64,000 nt of DNA from Peribacillus huizhouensis. GTDB taxonomy: Bacteria; Bacillota; Bacilli; Bacillales; DSM-1321. The DNA lies in the NCBI RefSeq assembly GCF_014138605.1, contig NZ_JACJHX010000001.1, forward strand, positions 651,095-715,094, read 5' to 3'. A model generated the notes under the pieces. The model was not told where the DNA came from, did not search any database, and saw only the letters and a program-made list of their open reading frames with translations. The translations under genes were made by a program, and so were the position numbers. Below are positions 16,966-25,523 of this stretch, piece by piece. The number at the start of each line of letters is the position of its first letter. The first letter of the stretch is position 1.

Positions 16966-19278
16966 ATGAACCTACCAATTAATAATTCTTTTGCCTTTCC
17001 TGATGTGGAAAATTTAACAGAAGATGAAAGTTCACTACAGTTGAACCACCTGTCTAAAGAATTTGAAGGCAAGCTGGACATGGACAAATATAAGAAACGC
17101 TTTATGAAGTGGCTTGATCGCCAAGATGGGCCTACAGAAGAGCAAACTTCAAAAAAACTCATCCAAATGGCACTTGAGAGTGTCGACATTGACTCTCCAG
17201 ACTGGACGTTCGTCGCAGCAGCTGAGTTACTGAACGCCATGTATCGTGAAGCACAGGCTAATCGAGGCTATAAAGGAATGAAATACGGCTCACTTTACGA
17301 ATTGATTCACTTAATGTCAAGTGTCCAAGACGGGCAACGCTACCCAGTTTATAAAGCTGAATTGCTTGACGCTTATTCAAAAGAAGAAATTGACGAATTA
17401 GGCTCAACCATTGATCCTGAAAAAGACAAGCTCTTCTCTTATATCGGTCTCTATTTGTTAAACGATCGATATCTTGCACGCCCAACGAACAACGCTGTCT
17501 ATGAGTTGCCCCAAGAACGGTTTATGATCATTGCAATGGAAATTATGCGTCTTGAACCGAAAGAATATCGACTGCAATTTGTCAAAGAAGCATACTGGGC
17601 GATGTCAAACCTCTATATGACTGTTGCAACACCGACTCTTTCGAACGCGGGGAAAACACACGGACAGTTAAGCTCTTGCTTTATCGACGCAATTGAAGAC
17701 TCTATTGACGGTATATATCTATCAAACTATGATGCTGCAAAAGTATCTAAATTTGGCGGCGGAGTTGGACTTTATGTCGGTAAAATCCGTTCACTCGGTT
17801 CAGACATTCGTGGTTTCTCAGGAAACAGTTCAGGAACAACACCTTGGATTCGCCTGTTTAACCAAACAGCAGTAAGCGTTGATCAGCTGGGACAGAGAAA
17901 AGGTGCAATTGCGATCTATCTTGATGCATGGCATAAAGATATTATGAGTTTCCTAGATTTAAAAACACAAAATGGTGATGATCGTCTGAAAGCGCATGAT
18001 ATTTTTACTGGCATTTGCATTCCAGATCTTTTTATGGAAGCTGTAGAAAATCGCGATGAATGGTATTTGTTTGATCCACATACGGTTAAACAAACACTTG
18101 GCTTCTCTCTTGAAGATTTTTATGATGAGAAAAAAGGCGAAGGTAGCTTCCGTGATCATTACGCACTTGCTGTAAAAGCAGCCAAAAATGGTGTTCTTCC
18201 AAACTATGCTTTTGAAAAAATCAACGCAATTGAAATTATGAAAAGTATCATGATTTCTCAGTTAGAAGAAGGCGTTCCTTACATGTTTTATCGGGATGAA
18301 GTGAACCGGAAAAACCCAAATAAACATAAAGGTATGATTTATTGTTCGAACCTTTGTACAGAAATCGCGCAAAACTTAAGCCCTTCTTCAATTACTGAAG
18401 AATACGAGACAGAAGATGGCGATGTTGTCATGATTCGTAAGAGCGGTGATTTCGTTGTATGTAACCTCTCTTCTATCAATCTGCCACGCGCTGTTTTAGA
18501 TGATGTTCTAGACCGACTTATCCCGATTCAAGTACGAATGCTTGATAATGTAATCGACGTAAATAATCTTCCAGTCAAACAAGCAGAAATCTCAAACAAA
18601 CGGTACCGCGCGATTGGTCTAGGTACATTTGGCTGGCATCATCTGCTTGCAGAGAAAAATATTTACTGGGAGTCTGACGAAGCTGTTAAGTTTGCTGACA
18701 CACTCTATGAGGAAATTGCTTTTCTAACAATTAAAGCTTCAAATGAGCTAGCAAAAGAAAAAGGTAGCTATCCATATTACGAAGGTTCTGACTGGAATAC
18801 TGGGAACTACTTCGAACTTAGAAACTACCAAGATGAATCATGGACAGCTTTAAAAGAACAAGTACAAAAGCACGGCATCCGAAATGGATACTTGATGGCA
18901 ATTGCACCGAATTCCTCGACGGCGAAAATCGGGAATTCAACAGATGGGATTGACCCGCTTTATGAAATTGAATTTTACGAAGAAAAGAAAAACTTTAAGT
19001 TCAAGGTAACGGCTCCAGGATTAACGCCATCAACCTATGAATACTATAAAAAAACTCGATTCCACTTATCGCAAAAAGAAAGCATCCGTCATAACGCAGC
19101 TCGTCAGCGTCATATCGATCAGGCGATCAGCTTTAACCTTTACGTCCATAACACGATTAAAGCAAAAGATTTACTTGATATACACATGTCCGCATGGAGC
19201 AGTGGAATGAAGTCAACTTACTATGTTCGTTCCACTTCTTCTGAATATGATAATGCTTGCGAAAGCTGTTCAAGTTAA
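16966..19278 (+). CDS. nrdE: ribonucleoside-diphosphate reductase, alpha subunit
   Basis: Catalytic subunit of a class I ribonucleotide reductase. Seen: redox Cys238 in SSCFIDAIEDS, the active-site triad region SNLCTEI with Asn462, Cys464 and Glu466, partner Cys499 in VVCNLSS, PNSSTAKIGN near 645 and the C-terminal relay CESC (Cys765, Cys768). At 770 residues it is longer than typical NrdE (about 700) and has an N-terminal extension that resembles a reduced ATP-cone region, so it is intermediate between NrdA and NrdE types; the label nrdE is by convention. AAGGAGGAGCAC precedes the ATG. It is first in a cluster with nrdF and a flavodoxin, under NrdR boxes. Confidence 0.92.
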   Translation: MNLPINNSFAFPDVENLTEDESSLQLNHLSKEFEGKLDMDKYKKRFMKWLDRQDGPTEEQTSKKLIQMALESVDIDSPDWTFVAAAELLNAMYREAQANRGYKGMKYGSLYELIHLMSSVQDGQRYPVYKAELLDAYSKEEIDELGSTIDPEKDKLFSYIGLYLLNDRYLARPTNNAVYELPQERFMIIAMEIMRLEPKEYRLQFVKEAYWAMSNLYMTVATPTLSNAGKTHGQLSSCFIDAIEDSIDGIYLSNYDAAKVSKFGGGVGLYVGKIRSLGSDIRGFSGNSSGTTPWIRLFNQTAVSVDQLGQRKGAIAIYLDAWHKDIMSFLDLKTQNGDDRLKAHDIFTGICIPDLFMEAVENRDEWYLFDPHTVKQTLGFSLEDFYDEKKGEGSFRDHYALAVKAAKNGVLPNYAFEKINAIEIMKSIMISQLEEGVPYMFYRDEVNRKNPNKHKGMIYCSNLCTEIAQNLSPSSITEEYETEDGDVVMIRKSGDFVVCNLSSINLPRAVLDDVLDRLIPIQVRMLDNVIDVNNLPVKQAEISNKRYRAIGLGTFGWHHLLAEKNIYWESDEAVKFADTLYEEIAFLTIKASNELAKEKGSYPYYEGSDWNTGNYFELRNYQDESWTALKEQVQKHGIRNGYLMAIAPNSSTAKIGNSTDGIDPLYEIEFYEEKKNFKFKVTAPGLTPSTYEYYKKTRFHLSQKESIRHNAARQRHIDQAISFNLYVHNTIKAKDLLDIHMSAWSSGMKSTYYVRSTSSEYDNACESCSS

Positions 19279-19364
19279 GTTAAAAGCGTATGCCTGCTGA
19301 TTGTCTCAAGGAACATTTATTAGCTATGTGAGTTTTATCGGCAGCAACATATTAGTACACATTC

Positions 19365-19486
19365 GAGGCTGTCCCATAACGAAAGGGTCAGACCTCACCC
19401 TCTATATATCGTTTATATGACTTGTAAAAGACACAATAAATGGTGTATAGAGAGTGAGGTCAAGACCCTTTTGGGACAACCTTTTT
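19365..19486. repeat. family B fold-back element B4 between nrdE and nrdF
   Basis: Outer arms GAGGCTGTCCC and GGGACAACC, next arms GAAAGGGTCAGACCTCACCCTCTATA and the matching TATAGAGAGTGAGGTCAAGACCC. Near-perfect stem over about 120 bp. It lies inside the ribonucleotide reductase cluster, where it could terminate or attenuate transcription, or protect the nrdE mRNA 3' end. A 200-base stretch before nrdF follows without other features. Confidence 0.85.
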
Positions 19487-19686
19487 ATACGAGCTTAATA
19501 CGAACTTATATTCCCTATCAATGAGTGTTCAATAAGAAAGATCCACGCCAATAAAATTCAAGGAGCGATCATCTACAAAGTCTAGCATTAAACATTCGTC
19601 AACTTGTATTTCGATGCAGTCTTTTTCTTTTACTAAGAATTTTTATTGGGATTTTGAACACCCTCTAATAACAAAGGAGCGATTAC

Positions 19687-20739
19687 ATGACATACCACAT
19701 TAATAAGATCCGATTGTTAGAACCTACATATCCTACAAAGGCTACTGGTGTATTCAAAGGGGAAGGTTCAGGTTTCCTCCTGTGGAATGATATTCAGTAC
19801 GAGAAATTTTATGATATATATACACAATTAATCAACAACTTCTGGAAGCCATCAAGTGTAAGTATGATTCAAGACAAGAAGCAATGGGGCGAGCTAGACG
19901 AAGATATTCAAGATGCATTTCTGGATATTATCACGATGATAGCAGGTCTAGATAGTTTACAAACACCGACATTGATCGAATTTTTACGATATGTTAAGGA
20001 TCCTGCGGTAAAAGCAATCCTGGCAAACATGGCGCAACAAGAGTCCATTCATAACGAATCATATTCTTACATTCTTGCTTCATTAGTTCCTCTTGATAAG
20101 CAGAAGCAATTGTTTGATCGAATTAAACAACATCCGCAGGTTATAAAACGAAATAAACCAATTGTAGATGCTTATCAGAAATTCGTTGATGAACCTAGCC
20201 CACAACATTTATTCGAAGCTTTAGTTCATTCTACGAATCTTGAAGGCATTTATTTCTATCTTGCATTTGCTTTCTATTACAACTTAGGCCGCCAAAACTT
20301 AATGACTGGTTCTGCGACGATGATTTCCTATATTCATCGTGATGAGATGGTTCATTTTGACTTTGTCGGAATGCTGATACAAATTTTAATGTATGAATAT
20401 CCAGAGCTGAACAATGAAAGCAACACGAAATTTATTTATGAAACATTGGAAAAAGCTGTTGATCTAGAAAAAGAGTGGTCTGAATACATGCTTGAAGACA
20501 TTCAAGGAAAAGCAGATCTTGATTTAGAAGAGTTTTACGAATACATTGAGTATATTGCTAATAAACGATTGCGCATGCTTGGATTGGATAATCTCTACAA
20601 AGAATATCCAGAAAATCCAATGCCTTGGATTAAGACTTTTGATGATGAATCAATTAGATTGACCAAGACAGACTTCTTTGAACAAAAATCTAGAACGTAT
20701 AGCCAGGTCAATGCAAGTAATGGCTTCGATGAACTATGA
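19687..20739 (+). CDS. nrdF: ribonucleoside-diphosphate reductase, beta (radical) subunit
   Basis: Diiron/dimanganese ferritin-like subunit of class I reductase, 350 residues. Metal ligands visible in order: Asp89 (AGLDSLQ), Glu119 and His122 (QESIHNESY), Glu186 (TNLEGIY), Glu220 and His223 (RDEMVHF). The radical-bearing Tyr is Tyr126, four residues after His122, as in class Ib proteins. AAAGGAGCG precedes the ATG. The gene overlaps the flavodoxin gene by four bases (ATGA), so translation of the two is probably coupled. It is separated from nrdE by 408 bases that contain a fold-back element, so it may also have its own promoter. Confidence 0.94.
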   Translation: MTYHINKIRLLEPTYPTKATGVFKGEGSGFLLWNDIQYEKFYDIYTQLINNFWKPSSVSMIQDKKQWGELDEDIQDAFLDIITMIAGLDSLQTPTLIEFLRYVKDPAVKAILANMAQQESIHNESYSYILASLVPLDKQKQLFDRIKQHPQVIKRNKPIVDAYQKFVDEPSPQHLFEALVHSTNLEGIYFYLAFAFYYNLGRQNLMTGSATMISYIHRDEMVHFDFVGMLIQILMYEYPELNNESNTKFIYETLEKAVDLEKEWSEYMLEDIQGKADLDLEEFYEYIEYIANKRLRMLGLDNLYKEYPENPMPWIKTFDDESIRLTKTDFFEQKSRTYSQVNASNGFDEL

Positions 20740-21182
20740 AAACAGCAATTGTGTACCATTCTGCGGGCGGAAATACAAAAGCTCTCGCAGAAGCCATTTA
20801 TTCCTTTTTGCCAGAAGCGAAGCTATTCAGAGTAAAGGATTTTGACCTTAGCACAATTTCTCAATATGAAGGTTTATTGGTTGGTACCTATACTTGGGGC
20901 GATGGCGATTTACCTGCAAAAATCATCCCATTGTATGAGGAATTAGAAATTGCTCAAGTATCGCAATTAGTCACAGGGGTATTTGGCACAGGTGAAACAA
21001 ACTACAATCATTTTTGCGGAGCTGTAAACCGTTTCCGTGACATGCTCTTCGCTAACACACAATTAGCCGTTACCTTGAAGATTGAGCAGATGTATCAAGA
21101 ATCTGATCTATCGCGAATAAAAAAATTCACGGAAATTTACAAAGAGAAATTAAGAGTTCAACAAAATAAGCTTGTAAAATAA
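20736..21182 (+). CDS. flavodoxin, probable NrdI-like partner of NrdF
   Basis: Short-chain flavodoxin of 148 residues. The FMN phosphate loop is HSAGGNTKALAE near the N-terminus, the isoalloxazine loops are GTYTWGDGDLP and GTGETNYNHFCGA. This is more like an ordinary flavodoxin than the compact NrdI of Bacillus, yet its ATGA overlap with nrdF strongly suggests it supplies reducing equivalents or oxidant for assembling the NrdF metal-tyrosyl cofactor. That role is inference from position. No separate nrdI is seen in the window. A long stem-loop follows. Confidence 0.85.
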   Translation: MKTAIVYHSAGGNTKALAEAIYSFLPEAKLFRVKDFDLSTISQYEGLLVGTYTWGDGDLPAKIIPLYEELEIAQVSQLVTGVFGTGETNYNHFCGAVNRFRDMLFANTQLAVTLKIEQMYQESDLSRIKKFTEIYKEKLRVQQNKLVK

Positions 21183-21194
21183 AGTTTTTTCAAT

Positions 21195-21280
21195 AGAGTC
21201 AAACCACGCATTCTAACCACAATTGATAGGCTACTTCCGCTTAAATTAGCCTATCAATTGTAGTTGCAGGGTTTGACTCT
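21195..21280 (+). terminator. long stem-loop ending the ribonucleotide reductase cluster
   Basis: AGAGTCAAACC pairs with GGTTTGACTCT, and ACAATTGATAGGCTA pairs with TAGCCTATCAATTGT inside it. The stem is close to perfect over about 85 bp and is followed by TTTCG. It resembles family B in form but has different arms. Confidence 0.75.
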
Positions 21281-21294
21281 TTCGTTATGGGAAG

Positions 21295-21569
21295 CCCCCT
21301 AAACCCGCGTTTAACTATCAGCCAGTTTCATTGCGCCTCACCAATCGGGCTTATACTTCAAAATATGAGGCGACTGATGTAGGATCGTCTCCTTTGCTCA
21401 TGTCCCGTGAGCAACAGAGACGCCATCAAAACCTGTGATAGTCCGTGCATAAGCTTGTAATACTATATCCTTTGTCGTTCTAGGGGCCGCAACTAGAATA
21501 GAAATAGGCTGTTGCTATTCCTCTCAACCTGGATGCTAGGAGTCATACTAGCCGTTAATGCGGGATATA
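21295..21569 (+). repeat. family A repeat, longest copy A8
   Basis: About 275-bp plus-strand copy with the GTTTCATTGCGCCTCACCAATCGGG module, a long structured middle (GAGGCGACTGATGTAGGATCG, GCTCATGTCCCGTGAGC hairpin, GGCTGTTGCTATTCC, GGATGCTAGGAGTC) and right end GCCGTTAATGCGGGATA. Parts of the middle recur in A9, which shows that the middle is also conserved. Only about 75 bases separate it from the DUF3892 gene. Confidence 0.75.
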
Positions 21570-21648
21570 CAAATGCGAATTTGCTATATTCCTATGTATA
21601 CATTTTTTGTCTTTGTTTATTCTATGTGTATAGGAGGTGGCTTTCAAA

Positions 21649-21951
21649 ATGGATCGTTTTGAAGATGCATACAATCAATATAGACAGCAAGAAAATACAG
21701 ATAATCTGATAAATGTAGAGGTTGATCATGGCAAGGAGTTTATTGAAGCTGTTCGGAAAAACGATGATGGTAATATCATAGCTGTCAAAACAAATACTGG
21801 CAGAGAGTTAGATTACCCTACCGCTCTATCTGAAGCAAAGAATGGAAAACTTGCTCATGTAGATGTATTTCATAAATATGGACGAGATATTTTACGAAGT
21901 GAACCGGACGGGTTAAAAGAAAATAACTTGGATGAGCTACCACATTTTTAA
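21649..21951 (+). CDS. DUF3892 domain protein
   Basis: Small soluble acidic protein of 100 residues. Residues about 40-90 (NIIAVKTNTGRELDYPTALS, then EAKNGKLAHVDVFHKYGRDI) match the DUF3892 pattern, a small domain of unknown function common in Bacilli and phages. I chose the ATG at 21649 (MDRFEDAYNQ) because AGGAGGTGGC lies directly upstream; the frame opens four codons earlier. It is convergent with the cold-shock gene, with which it shares a terminator. Confidence 0.75.
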   Translation: MDRFEDAYNQYRQQENTDNLINVEVDHGKEFIEAVRKNDDGNIIAVKTNTGRELDYPTALSEAKNGKLAHVDVFHKYGRDILRSEPDGLKENNLDELPHF

Positions 21952-21967
21952 CAAGTTCTTCAAACAC

Positions 21968-21997
21968 GAAAAAGGCTCCAAACCGGAGCCTCTTTCT
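21968..21997. terminator. bidirectional intrinsic terminator
   Basis: GAAAAAGGCTCC and GGAGCCTCTTTC form the stem around AAACC. It serves the DUF3892 gene on the plus strand and the cold-shock gene on the minus strand. Confidence 0.8.
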
Positions 21998-22012
21998 TAG
22001 AGAATTCAAAAA

Positions 22013-22210
22013 TTATTTTTGAACGTTTGCAGCTTGTGGTCCACGAGCGCCTTGTTCGATTTCGAAAGAAACTTCTTGACCTTCTTCAAGAGTTTTGAAG
22101 CCTTCTCCTTGGATAGCTGAGAAGTGTACGAATACGTCGTCTTGACCTTCAACTTCGATGAAACCGAAACCTTTTTCTGCGTTAAACCATTTTACTTTAC
22201 CTTGTACCAT
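22013..22210 (-). CDS. cold-shock protein, CspA family
   Basis: A 65-residue single cold-shock domain that binds single-stranded RNA and DNA and acts as an RNA chaperone. Seen: [16 protein letters not shown] with RNP1 (KGFGFIEV) and VFVHFSAI with RNP2, then the [10 protein letters not shown]-terminus. Closest to Bacillus CspD/CspB types; the exact paralogue is not decided. GGAGGCACTATAC precedes the ATG. The roughly 140 bases upstream have no gene and probably form the long structured leader typical of csp mRNAs. Confidence 0.93.
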   Translation of the reverse strand: MVQGKVKWFNAEKGFGFIEVEGQDDVFVHFSAIQGEGFKTLEEGQEVSFEIEQGARGPQAANVQK

Positions 22211-22419
22211 GTATAGTGCCTCCTGTTTGGAAAAAATCCTTTTATTACTATTCTTGATCTAGGATAATGTCTTCAAGAGGAAACCATATAGGTACTTCCT
22301 TCTATGAATCTTATTCCGAACAAAAATAATTGATTATAGTATACCATGTATTTCTTTTAAAAAACAAGGCTATTGCCAAAAAAACTATCGACAATTTCTC
22401 CTATTTTTCTACATCTAAC

Positions 22420-22899
22420 TTACTTCTTTTTCCTGAAGCGTTCTTCCATTAAATAACGCTCTGCCTCAATCGGAGATTCAAAGCATTCCTCGATATTAGT
22501 TCCAGAATAAATATTCCATAACAAGTCCTCATGAACTAAAGTAAGCTCGTGTTTGTCACGACCAATCCAGGTCCCTACAAGGTGGGCAAATTCCTCTTCT
22601 GCTTCTTCCACTTCAGCAAACGGTTCTGATAAGTAATGAAGGCTTGATGCAATAATTTTCTTCAACTCGTCCTCAGAAAAATCTCTAATGTTCACGAACC
22701 CTTTCGGCCCTCTCTCTTTCTTAGGCAAATGTCCTGCAAACACAAATCCATTTCCATTCGGATGTAAGTGCTGCACTACAATTTTTTTCTCATGCAAGCT
22801 TTCTTCATAATGAAAATTCACTCGTCCAAGCGAAACATTTTTTCTTGTTAATTCTGGAAATGCTTCAATAATCTTTAATTTTTCTTCAAAGGTTAACAA
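22420..22899 (-). CDS. conserved hypothetical acidic protein
   Basis: A 159-residue soluble protein with many Glu residues and no signal or membrane segment. The N-terminal half (FEEKLKIIEAFPELTRKNVS, then HPNGNGFVFAGHLP) looks like a conserved Bacillus protein of unknown function; I do not recall a name with certainty. A cluster of acidic residues (EPFAEVEEAEEEF) lies near residue 95-107, and the C-terminus is basic (RFRKKK). The initiating ATG has GAGGAACG upstream. It is monocistronic, 210 bases upstream of csp on the same strand. Confidence 0.65.
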   Translation of the reverse strand: MLTFEEKLKIIEAFPELTRKNVSLGRVNFHYEESLHEKKIVVQHLHPNGNGFVFAGHLPKKERGPKGFVNIRDFSEDELKKIIASSLHYLSEPFAEVEEAEEEFAHLVGTWIGRDKHELTLVHEDLLWNIYSGTNIEECFESPIEAERYLMEERFRKKK

Positions 22900-22975
22900 A
22901 ATCGTTCCTCATTTCATTCATTCAATAGTGTTCGTCGATTATACCATAAATGAAGATGAAAGAATAATTTTCTAT

Positions 22976-23165
22976 AAAGTGAAACTTCAATCTATAAGGG
23001 TTTTCTTCATCACCCACTGATTGTTAGACCCGTTCTACTGCTGACTGGTGTAGGAACGTCTCGTAAGCTCGCTCACAGCCTATGATAGTCTGAGCCAAGC
23101 ATATGCCACAGAGTATTAATGCTTATGCTCCTCTGACAGGCTAGGAGTCACAGCTAGATAAGATT
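22976..23165 (+). repeat. family A repeat, copy A9 without right end
   Basis: The left end TAAAGTGAAACTTCAATC and the CACCCACTGATTGTTAG hairpin arm are present, then a middle module shared with A8 (TGGTGTAGGAACGTCTC, GCTCGCTCACAGCC, GCTAGGAGTCACAGCTAG). The right end CCCGTTAATGCGGG is missing. In the rest of 22900-23476 I see no gene; the spx-like promoter should lie within its last 100 bases. Confidence 0.7.
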
Positions 23166-23476
23166 GTTTTCTCTCCCTTCTATTTCTTCACAATTTTAAG
23201 GCGGGGATTATACAAGCTATTAAAACAGGAGAAAAGTAGCAAAATTAATTTTTCTTAAAAATATAGAAGTCTGACATGTAGCTGACACAAACAAACGGTA
23301 AAGTAAGAGTATCAAGAAAAAGCAAATCAATGTTCTCACCGTAGAACTTAGTGAAAAAGGTAACGTACTTTTCCGATGAGAGTTTCGTAATTTAACAGTT
23401 ACTTCATCATTAAACAAACAACAACTATACATTGAATAATTAAAACTATTAAATTTTCTAGAAGGAGTCGATTGAA

Positions 23477-23872
23477 TTGGTTACTATTTATACTACTCCA
23501 AGCAGCTTAGCATGCAGAAAAGCAAAATCATGGTTAAACAAACACGATATTACCTATACAGAACGCAATTTGTATGCACAACCATTAAGCGTTGAAGAAA
23601 TTAAGGAAATCCTTCGTAAAACTGAAGGTGGCACAGATGAAATAATCTCAACACGCTCAAAAAAATTCAAAAATTTAAATATTGATATTAATACAACACC
23701 ATTAAATGAACTTTGCAAGATCATTCAAAAGAACCCAGATTTACTTCGCCGACCTATTATCTTTGATGAAAAGAATTTACATGCCGGCTATAATGAAGAA
23801 GAAATGGGACGTTTCCTGCCTCGCCAAGTTCGCCATATTCAATTATGGAGAGCAATTAGTTTGATCAATTAA
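23477..23872 (+). CDS. Spx-family transcriptional regulator, SxxC variant
   Basis: ArsC/Spx-fold protein of 131 residues that would bind the RNA polymerase alpha C-terminal domain and redirect transcription under thiol stress. The family core is intact: Gly52, the ISTRSKKF stretch, LLRRPII, and GYNEEEMGRFLPRQVR. The N-terminal redox switch is changed: canonical CxxC (Cys10, Cys13) reads SSLAC, so Cys10 is Ser and only Cys13 remains. Disulfide activation is thus not possible in the usual way. The C-terminus ends LIN rather than the LAN tail recognised by ClpXP. The start is TTG with AAGGAG upstream. An intrinsic terminator follows. Confidence 0.88.
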   Translation: MVTIYTTPSSLACRKAKSWLNKHDITYTERNLYAQPLSVEEIKEILRKTEGGTDEIISTRSKKFKNLNIDINTTPLNELCKIIQKNPDLLRRPIIFDEKNLHAGYNEEEMGRFLPRQVRHIQLWRAISLIN

Positions 23873-23887
23873 TCCTAACTTTTTATT

Positions 23888-23918
23888 AAAGAGGCTGTCT
23901 TAGTAGACAGCCTCTTTT
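23888..23918 (+). terminator. intrinsic terminator of the spx-like gene
   Basis: GAGGCTGTCT-TAGT-AGACAGCCTC followed by TTTT, 15 bases after the stop codon; a perfect 10-bp stem. Confidence 0.92.
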
Positions 23919-23979
23919 CATGTTTAAAACATTTTCAATTGTTTCGTTTTCGAAATCTTATCCGTAAAGATGGCATTTG

Positions 23980-24078
23980 GGATGTCCTAGACCGCAAACA
24001 CTCTTTACAACCGTTTATTATGCTATTAAAACGTTATAAAGTAGATTGAGATCTGACCCTTTGGTTATGAGACAAGTC
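23980..24078 (-). repeat. family B element, degenerate copy B5
   Basis: Contains the family B middle (CACTCTTTACAACCGTTTAT, ACGTTATAAAGTAGATTGAGATC) and the right arm TGACCCTTTGGTTATGAGAC; the left arm is eroded (GATGTCCTAGACC). It lies directly downstream of the sensor kinase gene and may end its transcription. Confidence 0.5.
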
Positions 24079-24095
24079 TCAACCTTATCTAAATC

Positions 24096-25523
24096 TTATG
24101 TCTCCGCTTTTCTAAGATGAATCGTAAAGGTCGTACCGTTTTCATCGCTCTCTTTTAGTGTAATATCTCCTTTTTGCGCTTTGGAGAGCATTTTACTGAA
24201 TGGTAGACCTAACCCTAATCCCCTTACTTTGAGCTTCTTCTTCTCACCTCTGTAAAAAGGCTCAAAGACATAATTTATCTCGTGTATTGGGATACCTCGT
24301 CCGTTATCTTTCACATCAATTCGAATTTCATTTTCCTCTTCATACAAGCAAACGTCTATTTTCCCATTTTCTACTAACGCTTGTTTTGCATTATTCAACA
24401 GATTGATAATAATTTGTTGGAGCCTGAAGGAATCAACATAGCCAATTACAGCTTGATCAGGCACTTGAACGCGTAGATCAAAGTCTTGTTCCTCTTGTGT
24501 CATTTTCCAGCGATACGCCATTTCTCGAAGAAATTCCTTAATATCGGTATTTGCCATGAGCATAGTAAATGATCCAGCTGAAAGCGAATTATAATCGAGT
24601 AAATCTTCAATCATTCTTTGCAATCGATGGGTCTCTTTAAGTGATATATCCAAAAATTCCTTACTTTCTTCCCCTGTCACAACATCATCTTTGACTGCCT
24701 GAATTAAGCCGCTAATAGATGTGACTGGCGTTTTTAAATCATGTGTAACCCCTGCAAGTAATTCGGCTCGTAATTTCTCCATTTGAATTAACCGATTTGT
24801 CATTTCTTTGAATGATTCGACCAACTCATAAATTTCCTCTTCTCGTATCTCTTCTTCTTTTAGTTGGATATCATAATTCCCTTCACGAATTTGCGCCGCA
24901 GCATTCGCTACATGTTGAATCGGTATCGAGATTTTTCGAGAAAGGGCATAGATAACACCCCAACCAAGAATCAACAGACCACACATCATTACAGCAAGTA
25001 GACCATGATCAGTGTTAATTTCATTTAAAGATGCTTCTTCCTGGGCGATAATCACCCATCCTTTTATCTCATCATGATCTATGATTGGAGACTTCACGAT
25101 ATATACTTCGTTTTCTTTTTCAAATTTTACTTTCTGAACCGTTTGTTTATGGGTCATTATAGCAGCTGGAAGTTTACTTGAACTGCTATCAATATAAATT
25201 TGAGGTATGGTAGAAATAATTTCCCCATCTGGCTCTACAATGTAAATAATCGGTGTTTTATTTAGATTAATCATTTTTTCCCGTTCTTCAATCGCTTTCG
25301 CCAGAACCGGCCCAACAACGATTTGTCCGTTTCCTTTTATTGCACGGTCTGCTGTTTCTTCAGCTAAGTACTTCAACAAATTGAGCCTATATTCTAAAGC
25401 AGTCTTTTCCATCCACCAAAACGAAACAGCTGATAATATAAGCAAACCCGTTGTCAGTGTTATTAAGTATCTTGTTGTCCAATAGCGTATAAGTGTCGTT
25501 CTTTTCTTAATTTTCATAGACAA
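24096..25523 (-). CDS. membrane sensor histidine kinase with HAMP domain
   Basis: Two-component kinase of 475 residues: membrane segments at about 17-37 and 174-195 enclosing an extracytoplasmic sensor region of about 135 residues, a HAMP linker (about 196-248), a HisKA domain with His261 in GVTHDLKTPVTS, and an ATPase domain with N box (INLLNNA at 373-379), DNGRGIP and GLGLGLPFS. It overlaps the upstream response regulator gene by 17 bases, so both are made from one transcript. The signal is not evident; the plan resembles envelope-stress or nutrient kinases of the OmpR class in Bacillus. Confidence 0.9.
   Translation of the reverse strand: MSMKIKKRTTLIRYWTTRYLITLTTGLLILSAVSFWWMEKTALEYRLNLLKYLAEETADRAIKGNGQIVVGPVLAKAIEEREKMINLNKTPIIYIVEPDGEIISTIPQIYIDSSSSKLPAAIMTHKQTVQKVKFEKENEVYIVKSPIIDHDEIKGWVIIAQEEASLNEINTDHGLLAVMMCGLLILGWGVIYALSRKISIPIQHVANAAAQIREGNYDIQLKEEEIREEEIYELVESFKEMTNRLIQMEKLRAELLAGVTHDLKTPVTSISGLIQAVKDDVVTGEESKEFLDISLKETHRLQRMIEDLLDYNSLSAGSFTMLMANTDIKEFLREMAYRWKMTQEEQDFDLRVQVPDQAVIGYVDSFRLQQIIINLLNNAKQALVENGKIDVCLYEEENEIRIDVKDNGRGIPIHEINYVFEPFYRGEKKKLKVRGLGLGLPFSKMLSKAQKGDITLKESDENGTTFTIHLRKAET

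Noticed and set aside
21195..21280. Long stem-loop after the flavodoxin gene as an insertion sequence end
   Set aside because: No transposase or matching second end; the position directly after the operon and the TTTCG tail fit a terminator better.
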